Below are positions 55,188 to 64,000 of a stretch of 64,000 nucleotides of DNA, piece by piece; position 1 is the first letter of the stretch; every line of letters begins with the position of its first letter. The notes beneath the pieces are model-generated. The model did no database searches. It was not told the DNA's origin and saw only the letters and a program-made list of their open reading frames with translations. The position numbers and the translations under genes were made by a program. Location of the stretch: the NCBI GenBank assembly GCA_001910725.1, contig MJGA01000062.1:1-64000 (forward strand), given 5' to 3'. The DNA comes from Phanerodontia chrysosporium (taxonomy: Eukaryota > Basidiomycota > Agaricomycetes > Polyporales > Phanerochaetaceae).

Positions 55188-57706
55188 TCACGCCTCCTCT
55201 TTCTGGCAGACGTCGTCACCTTTGACATCCTCGGGGGCTCGTGCGGCGTTGTCGTGGAGGTCGACAGTCGGGGCCGGGCCGTGGTAGTGGCGGCGACCCC
55301 TGTGAAGCGGCGATTAGCGGACGTGTCCGTGCGAACCACAGGCGGTCGACGTACCCCAGGAAAAACCACACACTGAAAAGCACGCGATGTCAGCACACGC
55401 TGGACCCGCTAAACAGGCACGCAAAGGACTCACAGCGACAGAAGCACGACGCCCCCGGTGATGGGCTGCCCCGGGATCTCGCGTGTGAACAGGTGGCTAC
55501 GAGGCGAGCAAAGGCCAGACGCACCGCAGCATAGTTCATGTTCGCGCCCGTGACAGGTCGCGCGGTCGGGAGCGAGAAGACGGCGCAGACGAAGAGCGTC
55601 CAGAGCACGCACGCGACGTTGACGGTCCACCCGAACCAGCCGTCGCCCATGTAGAACGGGCCCGGGCGGAAGCGCACACCGGGGTGTCCGGTGTACGCGC
55701 GGCGCCTGCGCCGCATCGTCAGTCCGCGGGACGCAGAGCGAAGGGAGAGGAAAACGACGCACAGGACGATCGGCACGACGTACGAGAGGTCGAACGCCAT
55801 GGCGGTCATCGCGAAGACGGCGTCGCTCGCGGCGGGGCTCGCGAGCGCGAGGAGCGCGGGCGCGGCGCTGCCGAGCGCGAGCCCCCAGATCGCGGCGAGC
55901 GGCGTGCGCGTGCGCCCGCTGACCGTGCCGAAGAGCCCGCGGTCGGGCAGGCCGTGGTCGCGGCTGAACGCGAAGAGCGTGCGCGAGCCGGCGTGCAGGC
56001 CTGTCTGGCACACGCAGAACGCCGTCGTGCACACGGCCGCCCAGACGACGAGCGCGCCCGGCTTGCCGAGCCGCAGCGCGAGGATCTGCAGGAACGCCGA
56101 CGAGGACGCGTCGCCCGACGTGGCGCTGGTGGCCGCGGTCAGACGGGAGCGGCAAGGGCAGGGAGAGGGCGGCGCTCACTAGGGTCCGGAGCACAGCACG
56201 AGGACGATATTCAGCACCCAGCCGATGAGGCCGGTTCCAATCACGGCGATGAATATCGCGGAAGGTGCTTGGAGTTTGCAAAGTGAGACGGATGATGATG
56301 GAGGGACGGAGATGAGACATACCGAGGTACGAAGCGCGTCTGACTTCTTCACTGTGAACCATCGCGTGAGTCACTGAAGTGCTCCAGGTGCGTGTGCCTT
56401 ACGATATGTGCGCCGTTGCGTCGTAGCCCTGCACGCATCGTTAACCGGTGTAGGCAACTCAAGAACGGCGAAATGGCCCACCGTCATAGTCCACTGCACG
56501 CTCAGCAAGCCGAAAAGGAACGAAACGCCGCCGTCCCAACCGGGGGCACCGTCGATGAGACCCTCGGCCCCGAACACGACAGACGCGCTGTGCATCTCGT
56601 TCCGAGGGGTCAGCGCGAGCAGCGCAACGATGATGACTGTGCGGCACATATCAGCAGGGGGGAAATGGGGCAGCATGCAGGCGCGCGTACCGAGCGTGGT
56701 GCCGAGGTTGACGAACACGAAGCCCGTCGTAAATCGGGCAAGTTGGCGTGTGGCGAGGCTGTTCTACGGGCGGAGTCAGCTCGGGCGGAGGGGAGCAAGA
56801 GGCGGGAAGAGCAGGACGCACCAGCGCGCCGTGGACGACGAGGAGCGCAACACACAGCCCAACTGATTTGCCCGCGGTGACCTCGTACGCGCCATCCTAC
56901 CCGCCGGTTCGCCTTACGTCAGAGCACGTCCGAGGCGGATTCTACGTACACACCTTGGCGATTACGACAGCAGACCAGATCATGTTCGCGAGACCATACT
57001 CGCTCGAGGAAAGCCCGACGAGCTGCGCGAGCACGCTGAGCCAGCCAATGATCCAGCCGACGACAGGCCGCAGATGTGCAGGGCACAGGTTTGCGGACGC
57101 GGTGTATCTAGCGGCAGTGGCGGTCAGTACGATTTGTGTTCTGTCCTTATCCGATCAACGACTGAGAGCCCGTCAGGGCATGAGGCCATTTCGTCTCATC
57201 GCGACATGGGCATAGTCGTTCATCGAGGAGAAGCACTCACATCCCGCCGCACGTGGGAAACGCGCTCACAATCTCAGCTACGCTCGCTCCTATACGCGCT
57301 GTCAGCCCCAGCCACGCCAGACCAAGAAGCAGGGGGGACGAACCTAGCGTGAGGCACATGAACGAGCCGAGGATCCAGCACCAGGTCACGGACGCAGGCC
57401 CGCCTGCGAACAGCGGCGTGTTGAACGTCGTCGCGACGCTCGAGCAGAGGCCCATGACACTGAACGCGAAGCTTATCTGTGGGCAGCAGGTACAGCGGCT
57501 CAGCGCGCGTACGCTCATGCGAGAAGGGGCGCGGCGCGACCTACCGTGGACAAGCTCGTGAACTCGCGCTTGAACGACGGCTGGTAGCCGATCTGTTCGA
57601 GCAGAGCGTCGTCGTCGCCGTCGTAACCATTGCGGGTGCTCGACTGCAGCGAGCTGCTGTCGGCAGGCTTTGAGACCGTCGCGCTTGGGGTCGTGTGCCG
57701 GTGCAT
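55188..57706 (-). CDS. Amino-acid/GABA-type permease, copy 2
   Basis: Paralogue of 30596-32911 with the same exon layout and blocks: LLEQIGYQPSFKREFTSLST, ISFAFSVMGLCSSVATTFNT, EIVSAFPTCGGMYTASANLC, TDYDATAHISEEVRRASYLA, FSRDHGLPDRGLFGTVSGRT and RFRPGPFYMGDGWFGWTVNV. Two introns near the 3' end must be removed to reach the family C-terminus: after ITGGVVLLS an exon VWFFLG, then GRRHYHGPAPTVDLHDNAAR and the end CQKEEA at 55188-55190. Between the tenth and eleventh helices the raw frame contains an Arg-rich stretch (about 55690-55730) that is probably an intron. A TATATATA element lies about 45 bp before the start codon. Confidence 0.87.
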
Positions 57707-57746
57707 GAGGGCGTGCGAGGCAGAACCTGGATGCGGAGAAGCTACG

Positions 57747-57754
57747 ATATATAT
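57747..57754 (-). promoter_or_regulatory. TATA box of permease copy 2
   Basis: ATATATAT, about 40-48 bp before the start codon at 57706. Confidence 0.5.
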
Positions 57755-59217
57755 GCGGGTGGGGCCACAAGGGAGCGCTGCACCGGTAATCCTGTTCGTA
57801 CGGGGATTGTATCAGCTGTCGCCGCGCGGACCATAGAAGCGTACTTTCCCAAACGCACCGTCGTGGCGAGAAGCGTGGTTTCTCACGGGCGCTATCAGAC
57901 GAGATAGCGCAGAGTATAGGGATAACGCCTGACTCTGGAGGTCGATTCTTGCTCTTTTCTTATCGCAGAGCAGAGGTCACAAAGGCAAGTAGAGTGCCGC
58001 GTTCGACTGCCAGGTGCCTTTCCACAAGTCGTCTGAAGAGCGTCGTAAACTAGAATCGGGAGAAAACTGGTCGCTAGGTCTCAACATGTCGTACTCACCG
58101 CTGGGTCGATATGGTCGACTGCTTTTGCAGAATCCGGACTTTGGAGGAAAGGTCCCGACGTAGATCATCCACCGGCCGACCCAATTTCACGTTTAGATGT
58201 CATTTGAAACTCCGACCATGCTCGCACCGGCGGTGCGTCTTTCCACAATCACCCATCCTCGTTGCGCGAATGCCCTGAATCAATGACCACACCGACCTGA
58301 ACGACACGTCAGTTACTACCTCTACGGAATGAGGTGACTTGCGAAACATCCAGTGAAGACCTCATGCTCATATCTTCCGCTTCACCATGCTTTCTAACTT
58401 GTAAAGTGACTCGGCGTCGTACTAAGCTTGGGTCCCTAATGCTGTGGTATTCTTCGATTTATTGTCGGCAAAGCCGTGGAATCATCTTCCCTGTGACTCT
58501 CATAGCAGGCCAAACTTTCTGCATTGTCTCGCCTACGGTTGCGTGGAGTATGCACTCGACGCCTCCGTCCGTCCTCGGGAGAGTGGACGCGGCCCACGTG
58601 AAATAGACGCGGCAGACGCGGCACCGCGCGTCACATCACAATGACGAGCCTCTCCCACGTGGTCCTGAATCCTGCATCCCGGCAGGCGTCTCGCAGAATG
58701 TCGGATATTCAAAGCATAACGCGGTGTCGCGAAGGACAGGTCAAGCCCAGCGTACACGCAAGTGGAGGATTCAGGCTGCTTCCAACACTCAGAGGTTTGT
58801 ATTCGGCAGACTTCAAGCTGTGCTGTCCTACGAGACTTGAGATTGAGGCCTTGATGGCCGCTACACAACGGGATGTACCGTTGGCGTATGCCAGTGGTGT
58901 CAACCTATATCCTGTCTGCCTTGCCATGGTTCATATGCATAGCAGAGTGCGCAGAAACGCTGCACGTGTGTAAATGCACGCAGCTTCGTGGCGGACACGT
59001 GTAAGCGCATAATGCCGGACAGCACATATCATCCATCAAAGCTGTCCTACCCGGGATCGTTATCTTGACCCGCGCTCTAGCAGCCACCTCCGTGCTTGTG
59101 GACCGCTGAAACGGCCGGTCAGTGTGCATGTTTCTACACGTCTGATCTCCCAGATGCTGAGGTATCACCACCTACAGATGAACATAGCCCCCACTCCTCA
59201 TTACGTGAAAGAGCAAA
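57755..59217. other. Divergent intergenic region, no supported gene
   Basis: About 1.45 kb between permease copy 2 and F-box copy 2, which are transcribed apart from each other. No convincing frame or repeat was found. Confidence 0.45.
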
Positions 59218-60852
59218 ATGGCACCAACGTCGTCTCAGGTAGATGCCGCACATGATTTGGGTCCGCGTGAAACCTACATGGAGTCAGGATCGCCCGTCAC
59301 AAAGCTTTTTGACGATATACTCGCCGAGATGTTCCTCCAAATCGCAACTGACATCCGCCTGCGATTCTATCAACGCTGGTGGGACCGATCCTTCAACATA
59401 GAGGTACCGGGACCATTCTCGTGGCTCCCCATCACACACGTCTGTCGACATTGGCGAAACATTGCGCTTGCCTCGCCCCCACTCTGGAGTCACGTCGATG
59501 TGCGATACGACGACCGCACGGCCACCTTCATCGGACGGTCCGGGAACGCCCCCCTCACCATCCGGCACCACTGGAGCAGCTACACTGCCGGTGCAATCCG
59601 GCTCGTTTTTGAGAATATTTCTCGCGTACGCGTCCTTGAACTCAATTCGAATAACATCCCTGGGAGCAATCCTTCGCTGGACGTCCATGAAGTGTACCCA
59701 GACACGCTGCTCGTCCTGAAAGAGCTCATTGTCCCTAACGTGGATTTGGACTGGGTAAAGACGATTGCGCGCTCTCAGCTGACGCATCTCCGGGCCAGCA
59801 ACGGGCTCGGCACTGTCCACGGATGGGCTGAGCTACTGTCCGACCTGCCAAACCTCCTAGAGCTCTCGCTCGACTTTGTCATGCAACAGACCGGCGACGA
59901 AGTCACTGCGAAGCTGCTGGGTAGCACAGTCAAGAGACGCCTTGAAGTGATCAACCTGCCGCGGCTCGAATATCTGCACTTGTCTGGGGAAAACGCAGGA
60001 ATGGCCGCTGGGACGCTACTCAGACGTCTCGCGTTCCCCTCGACAACACACGTCAGGTTCGATGCTTTCTGGTTTGGCATCCAGTCGGACGACATCGATG
60101 CATGCCTTCCAGGCATTTTCCATGATGTTGCTACCGGCATCGCACGTACGACAGATGGTCGCAAGCGCGTGTACCCGTCCCTACGTGCGTCCCTGCAGGT
60201 CGGGTGTATACTCATGCTGGAGGCTTGGCCGACACTCCGCACCGTGCAAGAACTCAACAACCTGTGGGACATTCGCGAACCCGGGCGCGTCGAGCTCGCG
60301 CTCCACGTGCGCCCGCCGCACACCGTACTCGGTGCGGGGCTGGCCGCACTCCCGCTTGAGCAGGTGCAGGTCCTCGCCGTCGTCGGGCTCCCGCACGAGC
60401 TGCAGTGGACGCACTTCGCGCCGTGTTCCGCCGTCACCGAGCTCTCCGTCTCGTACACGCGCGCCGCGGTGACCCTCGCGACCGCACTCGCGCAGCCCCT
60501 GGAGTCTGGCGGACTGCTCTTCCCTGCGCTCCGCCGCCTGACCGTCGCGGGCGCACACTGGGACCGGCGCTTCGATGCCGCGGGCGAGGAAGACGGCGGC
60601 GCGGAGGGCCGCACGCTCGCAGAACGCCTCCAAGCGGCGTTCTGGCAGCGGCGCGAGATGGGCGCGCCCGTGCATGTGCTGTGCGTGCCGTGGGGCGAGA
60701 ACATCGATGGCGAGCTCACAGCGAATCTCGAGGCGTCGGGTGCGGTGACTGCCCTGGAGTGGCATGAGGGCGTGGATGACCCGGCGTACGAGCCGCAAAG
60801 GGAGAGTGTGAAGGAACAGCTGTCGTGGATGCGAGGCGTAAAGTTCTTGTGA
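59218..60852 (+). CDS. Large F-box protein, copy 2
   Basis: An intronless frame of 544 codons, MAPTSSQVDAAHDLGPRETY at the start. F-box block LFDDILAEMFLQIATDIRLR and WLPITHVCRHWRNIALASPP. Weak leucine-rich segments follow: ISRVRVLELNSNNIPGSNPS, LLELSLDFVMQ, RLEYLHLSGENAGMAAGTLL. The end reads KEQLSWMRGVKFL. It probably acts as an SCF substrate receptor, as family members do. It is the shorter and presumably ancestral-length version of the gene at 38444-40303, in the opposite orientation 20 kb away. From about EPGRVELALHVRPPHTVLGA onward (60280-60845) the two are nearly identical; upstream they differ at many residues. Confidence 0.82.
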   Translation: MAPTSSQVDAAHDLGPRETYMESGSPVTKLFDDILAEMFLQIATDIRLRFYQRWWDRSFNIEVPGPFSWLPITHVCRHWRNIALASPPLWSHVDVRYDDRTATFIGRSGNAPLTIRHHWSSYTAGAIRLVFENISRVRVLELNSNNIPGSNPSLDVHEVYPDTLLVLKELIVPNVDLDWVKTIARSQLTHLRASNGLGTVHGWAELLSDLPNLLELSLDFVMQQTGDEVTAKLLGSTVKRRLEVINLPRLEYLHLSGENAGMAAGTLLRRLAFPSTTHVRFDAFWFGIQSDDIDACLPGIFHDVATGIARTTDGRKRVYPSLRASLQVGCILMLEAWPTLRTVQELNNLWDIREPGRVELALHVRPPHTVLGAGLAALPLEQVQVLAVVGLPHELQWTHFAPCSAVTELSVSYTRAAVTLATALAQPLESGGLLFPALRRLTVAGAHWDRRFDAAGEEDGGAEGRTLAERLQAAFWQRREMGAPVHVLCVPWGENIDGELTANLEASGAVTALEWHEGVDDPAYEPQRESVKEQLSWMRGVKFL

Positions 60853-61359
60853 AGTGGCCCTAATCTTTCAAATCCATATCATAGGTCAAGCAATGAATCG
60901 GGCTTCATGAATTGAACCTCGATCAAGTAATCTCAGCTGCGTGCGATGAATTTGTGCCCCGTCTCGAGAACTTCCAACCACCAAATCCGCGCGCTCACAA
61001 GGTCAGGGTACATGGTGTTCGGTGTGGACCACATGTGGGCTCCCTCCGGGTGGCTCCCTCCAGCTTGAAAGTGCATCAGTCAACAGCTACTGTGGCGTCC
61101 CCATCTTAGTTCATATCCTGGCACCGGGAAGCACTAGAAGCTGTTGGCAAAATGTAACCGCTAGCGGCGATATGTTCGCTCCGTCGTTTGATTGTTTCTG
61201 TGACTGCATTACTGCTGTCTATCGCGTATAGCTGAACTCCGTGGTGCGAACTAGCTAGCGATGTCATCGCTGTACGGAGACAGGATCACGAGGGAGCAAA
61301 ATTGGACTCACAGGGTGTATATATCTCCAATTGTGTTGAAAGTGTCACCGCCAACCAAC
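60853..61359. other. Intergenic DNA with promoter of the next gene
   Basis: About 500 bp; a TATATAT sequence at 61318-61324 lies only ~36 bp before the next start codon. Nothing else supported. Confidence 0.45.
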
Positions 61360-62549
61360 ATGTCCCAACCTTCTGTTCTGCAGCTGCGCAACCTCGTCTC
61401 CGGCGCTGGCCGCGCCCAGCAGACCAGAGAAGGTATGCAAAGGGTGAGCCTAGGTCATCGCCAGATTATTCGGCACTGACGGTAACAGATCATGACGTAC
61501 TGCCTGCCTGGCGAGATCCGTGCACAGTTCTACCCGCGAGCCTATATCAGAGGCGAGGGGCAAGCCATTTCGGAGGGACCCGACTTCGTCCAGTGGGGCG
61601 CCGTGCACCTACTCTTCCTACGGCTGTCCCAGCACCCGAAGCTCGACGGCGACATACGCCGGCGCATCAACTCGGGGAAGGCGGAGGCGTTCTTTCCGGC
61701 CTGTGTCCAGCGCGAGCCGCCGCCAAAGTCGCAGACAGACCCCGTCGTGCAGTATGGCTGGGACCGCCACCGCGACCGCGAGATCATCAAGCGCATGCAG
61801 GACCAGTGCGCCAAGGTCTTCCTCGGGTGCGACCGCGCAGCATACATCGAGACGACGCCCGAGATCCAGCCCTACCTCCGGGACGACCCCGCCGGGTGGT
61901 ACACGCGCCTCGCGAGCCATCTCAAATCGCCTCTGTACGCGCGCCACTTCGCGGCGACGATAAAGGCTGGTGTCCAACCGCTGCGAGACATGCTGTCGAA
62001 CCTCTCCACAAAGCTGGTGATCCTGCACGAGGCCGCACGCGGAGCGACGGACCCGAAGCCTGCGGACGTCCTGGCGGACCTTTGTAAGAATGTGGGGCTT
62101 CCTGTATTAGCAGAACTCGACCTCCCTGCCGATGCCAAGGACGAGATACGCAACGTGAGTGTCCGAGGTCGTATTGGTCTGTGGCAAGATAAAGGCTTAA
62201 TTTTGTTCGCAGTTGCTCGAAAGTGTTCAGACAATGGCACAGAACCCAGGGTCCGCTGTTGACATGCAGTTCAACATGTTGGGCTTGTCACAGATCGTGG
62301 ACGCTCACAACGTCTTTGCTGTTTTCGCGACTGCGACGGACGAGATGGACGTCTTAAATGGCCTAGTAAGCTTTCTTGCTGGTATCACAGGCCTCTCAGT
62401 GCGTATGTCGTTGTCTCAAAACCTCACGCTCTGACAGAATTTTTCAGTTGATACCAGGCGTACGCGAGCGACTCATGGCCAACGAGATCGCCAAGATTGT
62501 CAAACGCGTCGGGGAGCAGCTGGGTCGGCGTTATGACCTATGGAATTGA
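61360..62549 (+). CDS. Unrecognised conserved-looking protein, four exons
   Basis: Exons join in frame: MSQPSVLQLRNLVSGAGRAQ..GMQR; IMTYCLPGEIRAQFYPRAYI to ADAKDEIRN; LLESVQTMAQNPGSAVDMQF to MDVLNGL; and LIPGVRERLMANEIAKIVKR ending GRRYDLWN. Introns start GTGAGC, GTGAGT and GTAAGC. The protein (about 345 residues) is globular and helix-rich, with no signal peptide or TM helix. A Trp/Tyr-rich N-terminal part (YGWDRHRDREIIKRMQDQCA) precedes a C-terminal helical repeat. I do not recognise the family. It lies between an F-box gene and UTP10. Confidence 0.65.
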
Positions 62550-62816
62550 GCGCAGTTATTTCTGCCTGTATAAATATTATGCCAAGAACTCAACAAAATA
62601 GACGAACCATTGAGGGCGACACCTTCATGTAATATATGTGGACTTGTCATATGCCAGGCAGCGAAAGTGAGGGGAGAAAGGAAAGGATATGCTAAGCTAC
62701 CCTCGGCCTGTAGCCACGTGCTACCGCTGGACGTTCCTCACGTGACCTGGAAACTTGTGCATTTTCAGAAATTAGAGCTTTCCCTTCGCACTCGACCTCT
62801 ACCAGCCGGCTGGGAC
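62550..62816 (+). promoter_or_regulatory. 5' flank of UTP10
   Basis: About 270 bp between genes in the same direction. It contains CACGTG (62715-62720) and another CACGTGA at 62738; no TATA box is obvious. Confidence 0.4.
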
Positions 62817-64000
62817 ATGGCTTCGGCACTCGCTCAGCAGCTTGCACAGTCTGCATCTCTGAACAGTGCTCTCCTCGTCGATAGGTCTCGCCGAAAACCC
62901 ACAGCGTCCTACCTCTTCACCGCCCGCGAAGCCGACCACCATGACCTCGAGTCTATACACGCTCTTGCAGTCAACGCCTTCTTCCGTCTAAAGACGGTAG
63001 AGCCTGCTTTATCTGCTTACGAGGATGCTCTTTTCTCCGACGCCGCAAAAGCGACCGACAGGACGCTACAAAATGCCGAGGCGAATGCCCGGCTCAATGC
63101 GAGTCTAAACTCGTTTTTGCCTTTGCTAGGCCCCTACCTGCTCGAGACACCCACTGGCAAAATCATCGAATGGCTTGTCAGACGTTTCCGTGTACACGAG
63201 TTCAACGTCGAAGCCGTTCTCGCGCTGTTCATGCCATTCCAGGAGTCCCCGCACTTCACTAAGATGCTTTCGATATTACACATCTCGTGCGTCCGCCAAG
63301 CACTCCTTCCTGCAATCTACCTGACCTCCATGCAGTGATAGGTCCGCGTTTGCGGCTCTACTGCCCTACCAGTCGACGTCTACCCCCATCACGCACAATG
63401 CTCTCGTCGAGCTCATGCTGAAGCCAACGAACACCGACCTTGCTCGCTTCGTTGGCAATCTTCTTCCTGCAGCAGTCAAGACGCCTTCTGCCGCTGCGGT
63501 GCATCGTGCTCTTGTTGCATTCCACGCGGGCACCCTTATGGATTTTGTGAAGCGCATGCGGGACCTCCGCGCAGGGCCACTTGACGAGGGAACGCTTGCC
63601 TGGGTTCTCCCTGCAGCAGTTGAGCCCCTGCAAGTTTGTGCGGAGCTCGAGGTCGAGAGTGCAAGGGACGCGCTCGTGAGTGAGGTTGTCCTGTCGTCCT
63701 ACCTGCTCCTTTCGGCCCTTGCGCACACCACCCCACTTTCCTCCAAAGCGCTCTCTGCGATTCTCAAAGCCGCATCGGCATGCGCACACCGCGTATCGCC
63801 TAAGCAGCTCGTTCGGACCATTGCGAGCATATGCGCGTCGCAAGACCCGAGCGTGGTCTCACCACTCCCGAAGACAGTGGTCAAGGCCGTGATGCGGCTC
63901 CCTGGCGTCGAAAGCGAGCTGCAGGAGACGCTCAAGTTCGCCGGTACCGAGAAGTTCGTGGGGCCCTTCGTCCAGAGCCTCGTGGCGCGCTTGAACGAGG
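62817..64000 (+). CDS. UTP10: U3 snoRNP component UTP10/HEATR1, 5' part
   Basis: The N-terminus of a very large HEAT-repeat protein of the small-subunit processome, needed for early pre-rRNA processing in the nucleolus. Exon 1 starts MASALAQQLAQSASLNSALL, with SYLFTAREADHHDLESIHAL (the N-terminal block typical of UTP10) and EWLVRRFRVHEFNVEAVLAL. A ~50-bp intron (donor after LHIS near 63285, acceptor CATGCAG) leads to SDRSAFAALLPYQST. HEAT-like helices continue to the window edge. The first Met at 62817 is preferred over an in-frame Met at 62610, whose sequence looks non-coding. Only about one fifth of the usual ~2000 residues is present; the gene is cut by the end of the window, not truncated by mutation. 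Confidence 0.88.

Noticed and set aside
1..64000. tRNA, rRNA or CRISPR features
   Set aside because: I scanned for cloverleaf A/B boxes, rRNA-like blocks and spaced direct repeats and found none I could support by eye.

Overview
The window is nuclear DNA from a filamentous basidiomycete, very probably an Agaricomycete. The evidence is the many GT..AG introns of about 45-80 bp with CTGAC/CTAAC branch points, compact GC-rich intergenic DNA, large F-box proteins with weakly conserved leucine-rich tails, and a KDZ (Kyakuja-Dileera-Zisupton) transposon with CxC-type architecture. A placement near Polyporales is only an impression. No rRNA, tRNA or CRISPR was recognised.

Region 1 (1-16212) is mobile DNA. 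A complete KDZ element of about 9.15 kb (7060-16212, + strand) has terminal inverted repeats of about 256 bp and three spliced genes: the KDZ transposase (7778-11403), a coiled-coil protein (11810-13470) and an accessory protein with a possible HMG-like segment (13718-15648). A nearly perfect inverted copy of its left half (52-7059) sits head to head with it, giving a palindrome of about 12.3 kb with a 96-bp spacer. The inverted arm also carries a private 1793-bp tandem duplication, which breaks its transposase copy.

Region 2 (16.5-27 kb) is ordinary chromosome: an ABM-like dimeric alpha/beta-barrel gene directly beside the transposon, an MFSD1-like MFS transporter, a mitochondrial PPR protein with one apparent frameshift, a metallo-beta-lactamase-fold hydrolase, and a 48-aa secreted cysteine peptide split into three tiny exons behind a strong TATA box.

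Region 3 (27-45.8 kb) holds an Ish1/Msc1 nuclear-envelope/ER stress protein, an amino-acid/GABA-type permease, two short unrecognised TATA-promoted genes, a ribokinase, a large F-box protein, a decayed F-box fragment, and the ER lumenal Hsp70 LHS1 (HDEL C-terminus). Four ACGTG cores lie just upstream of LHS1.

Region 4 (45.8-64 kb) holds two unrecognised disordered proteins, a type I membrane protein preceded by a pseudogenised tandem copy, a second permease paralogue, a second F-box paralogue whose 3' third is almost identical to the first, an unrecognised conserved-looking gene, and the 5' part of UTP10 (U3 snoRNP/rRNA processing) running off the right edge.

Exons were joined by eye from splice signals and frame continuity, so exact exon edges are inferred unless stated. 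Identity between repeats was judged from visual alignment and from identical translations in several frames.
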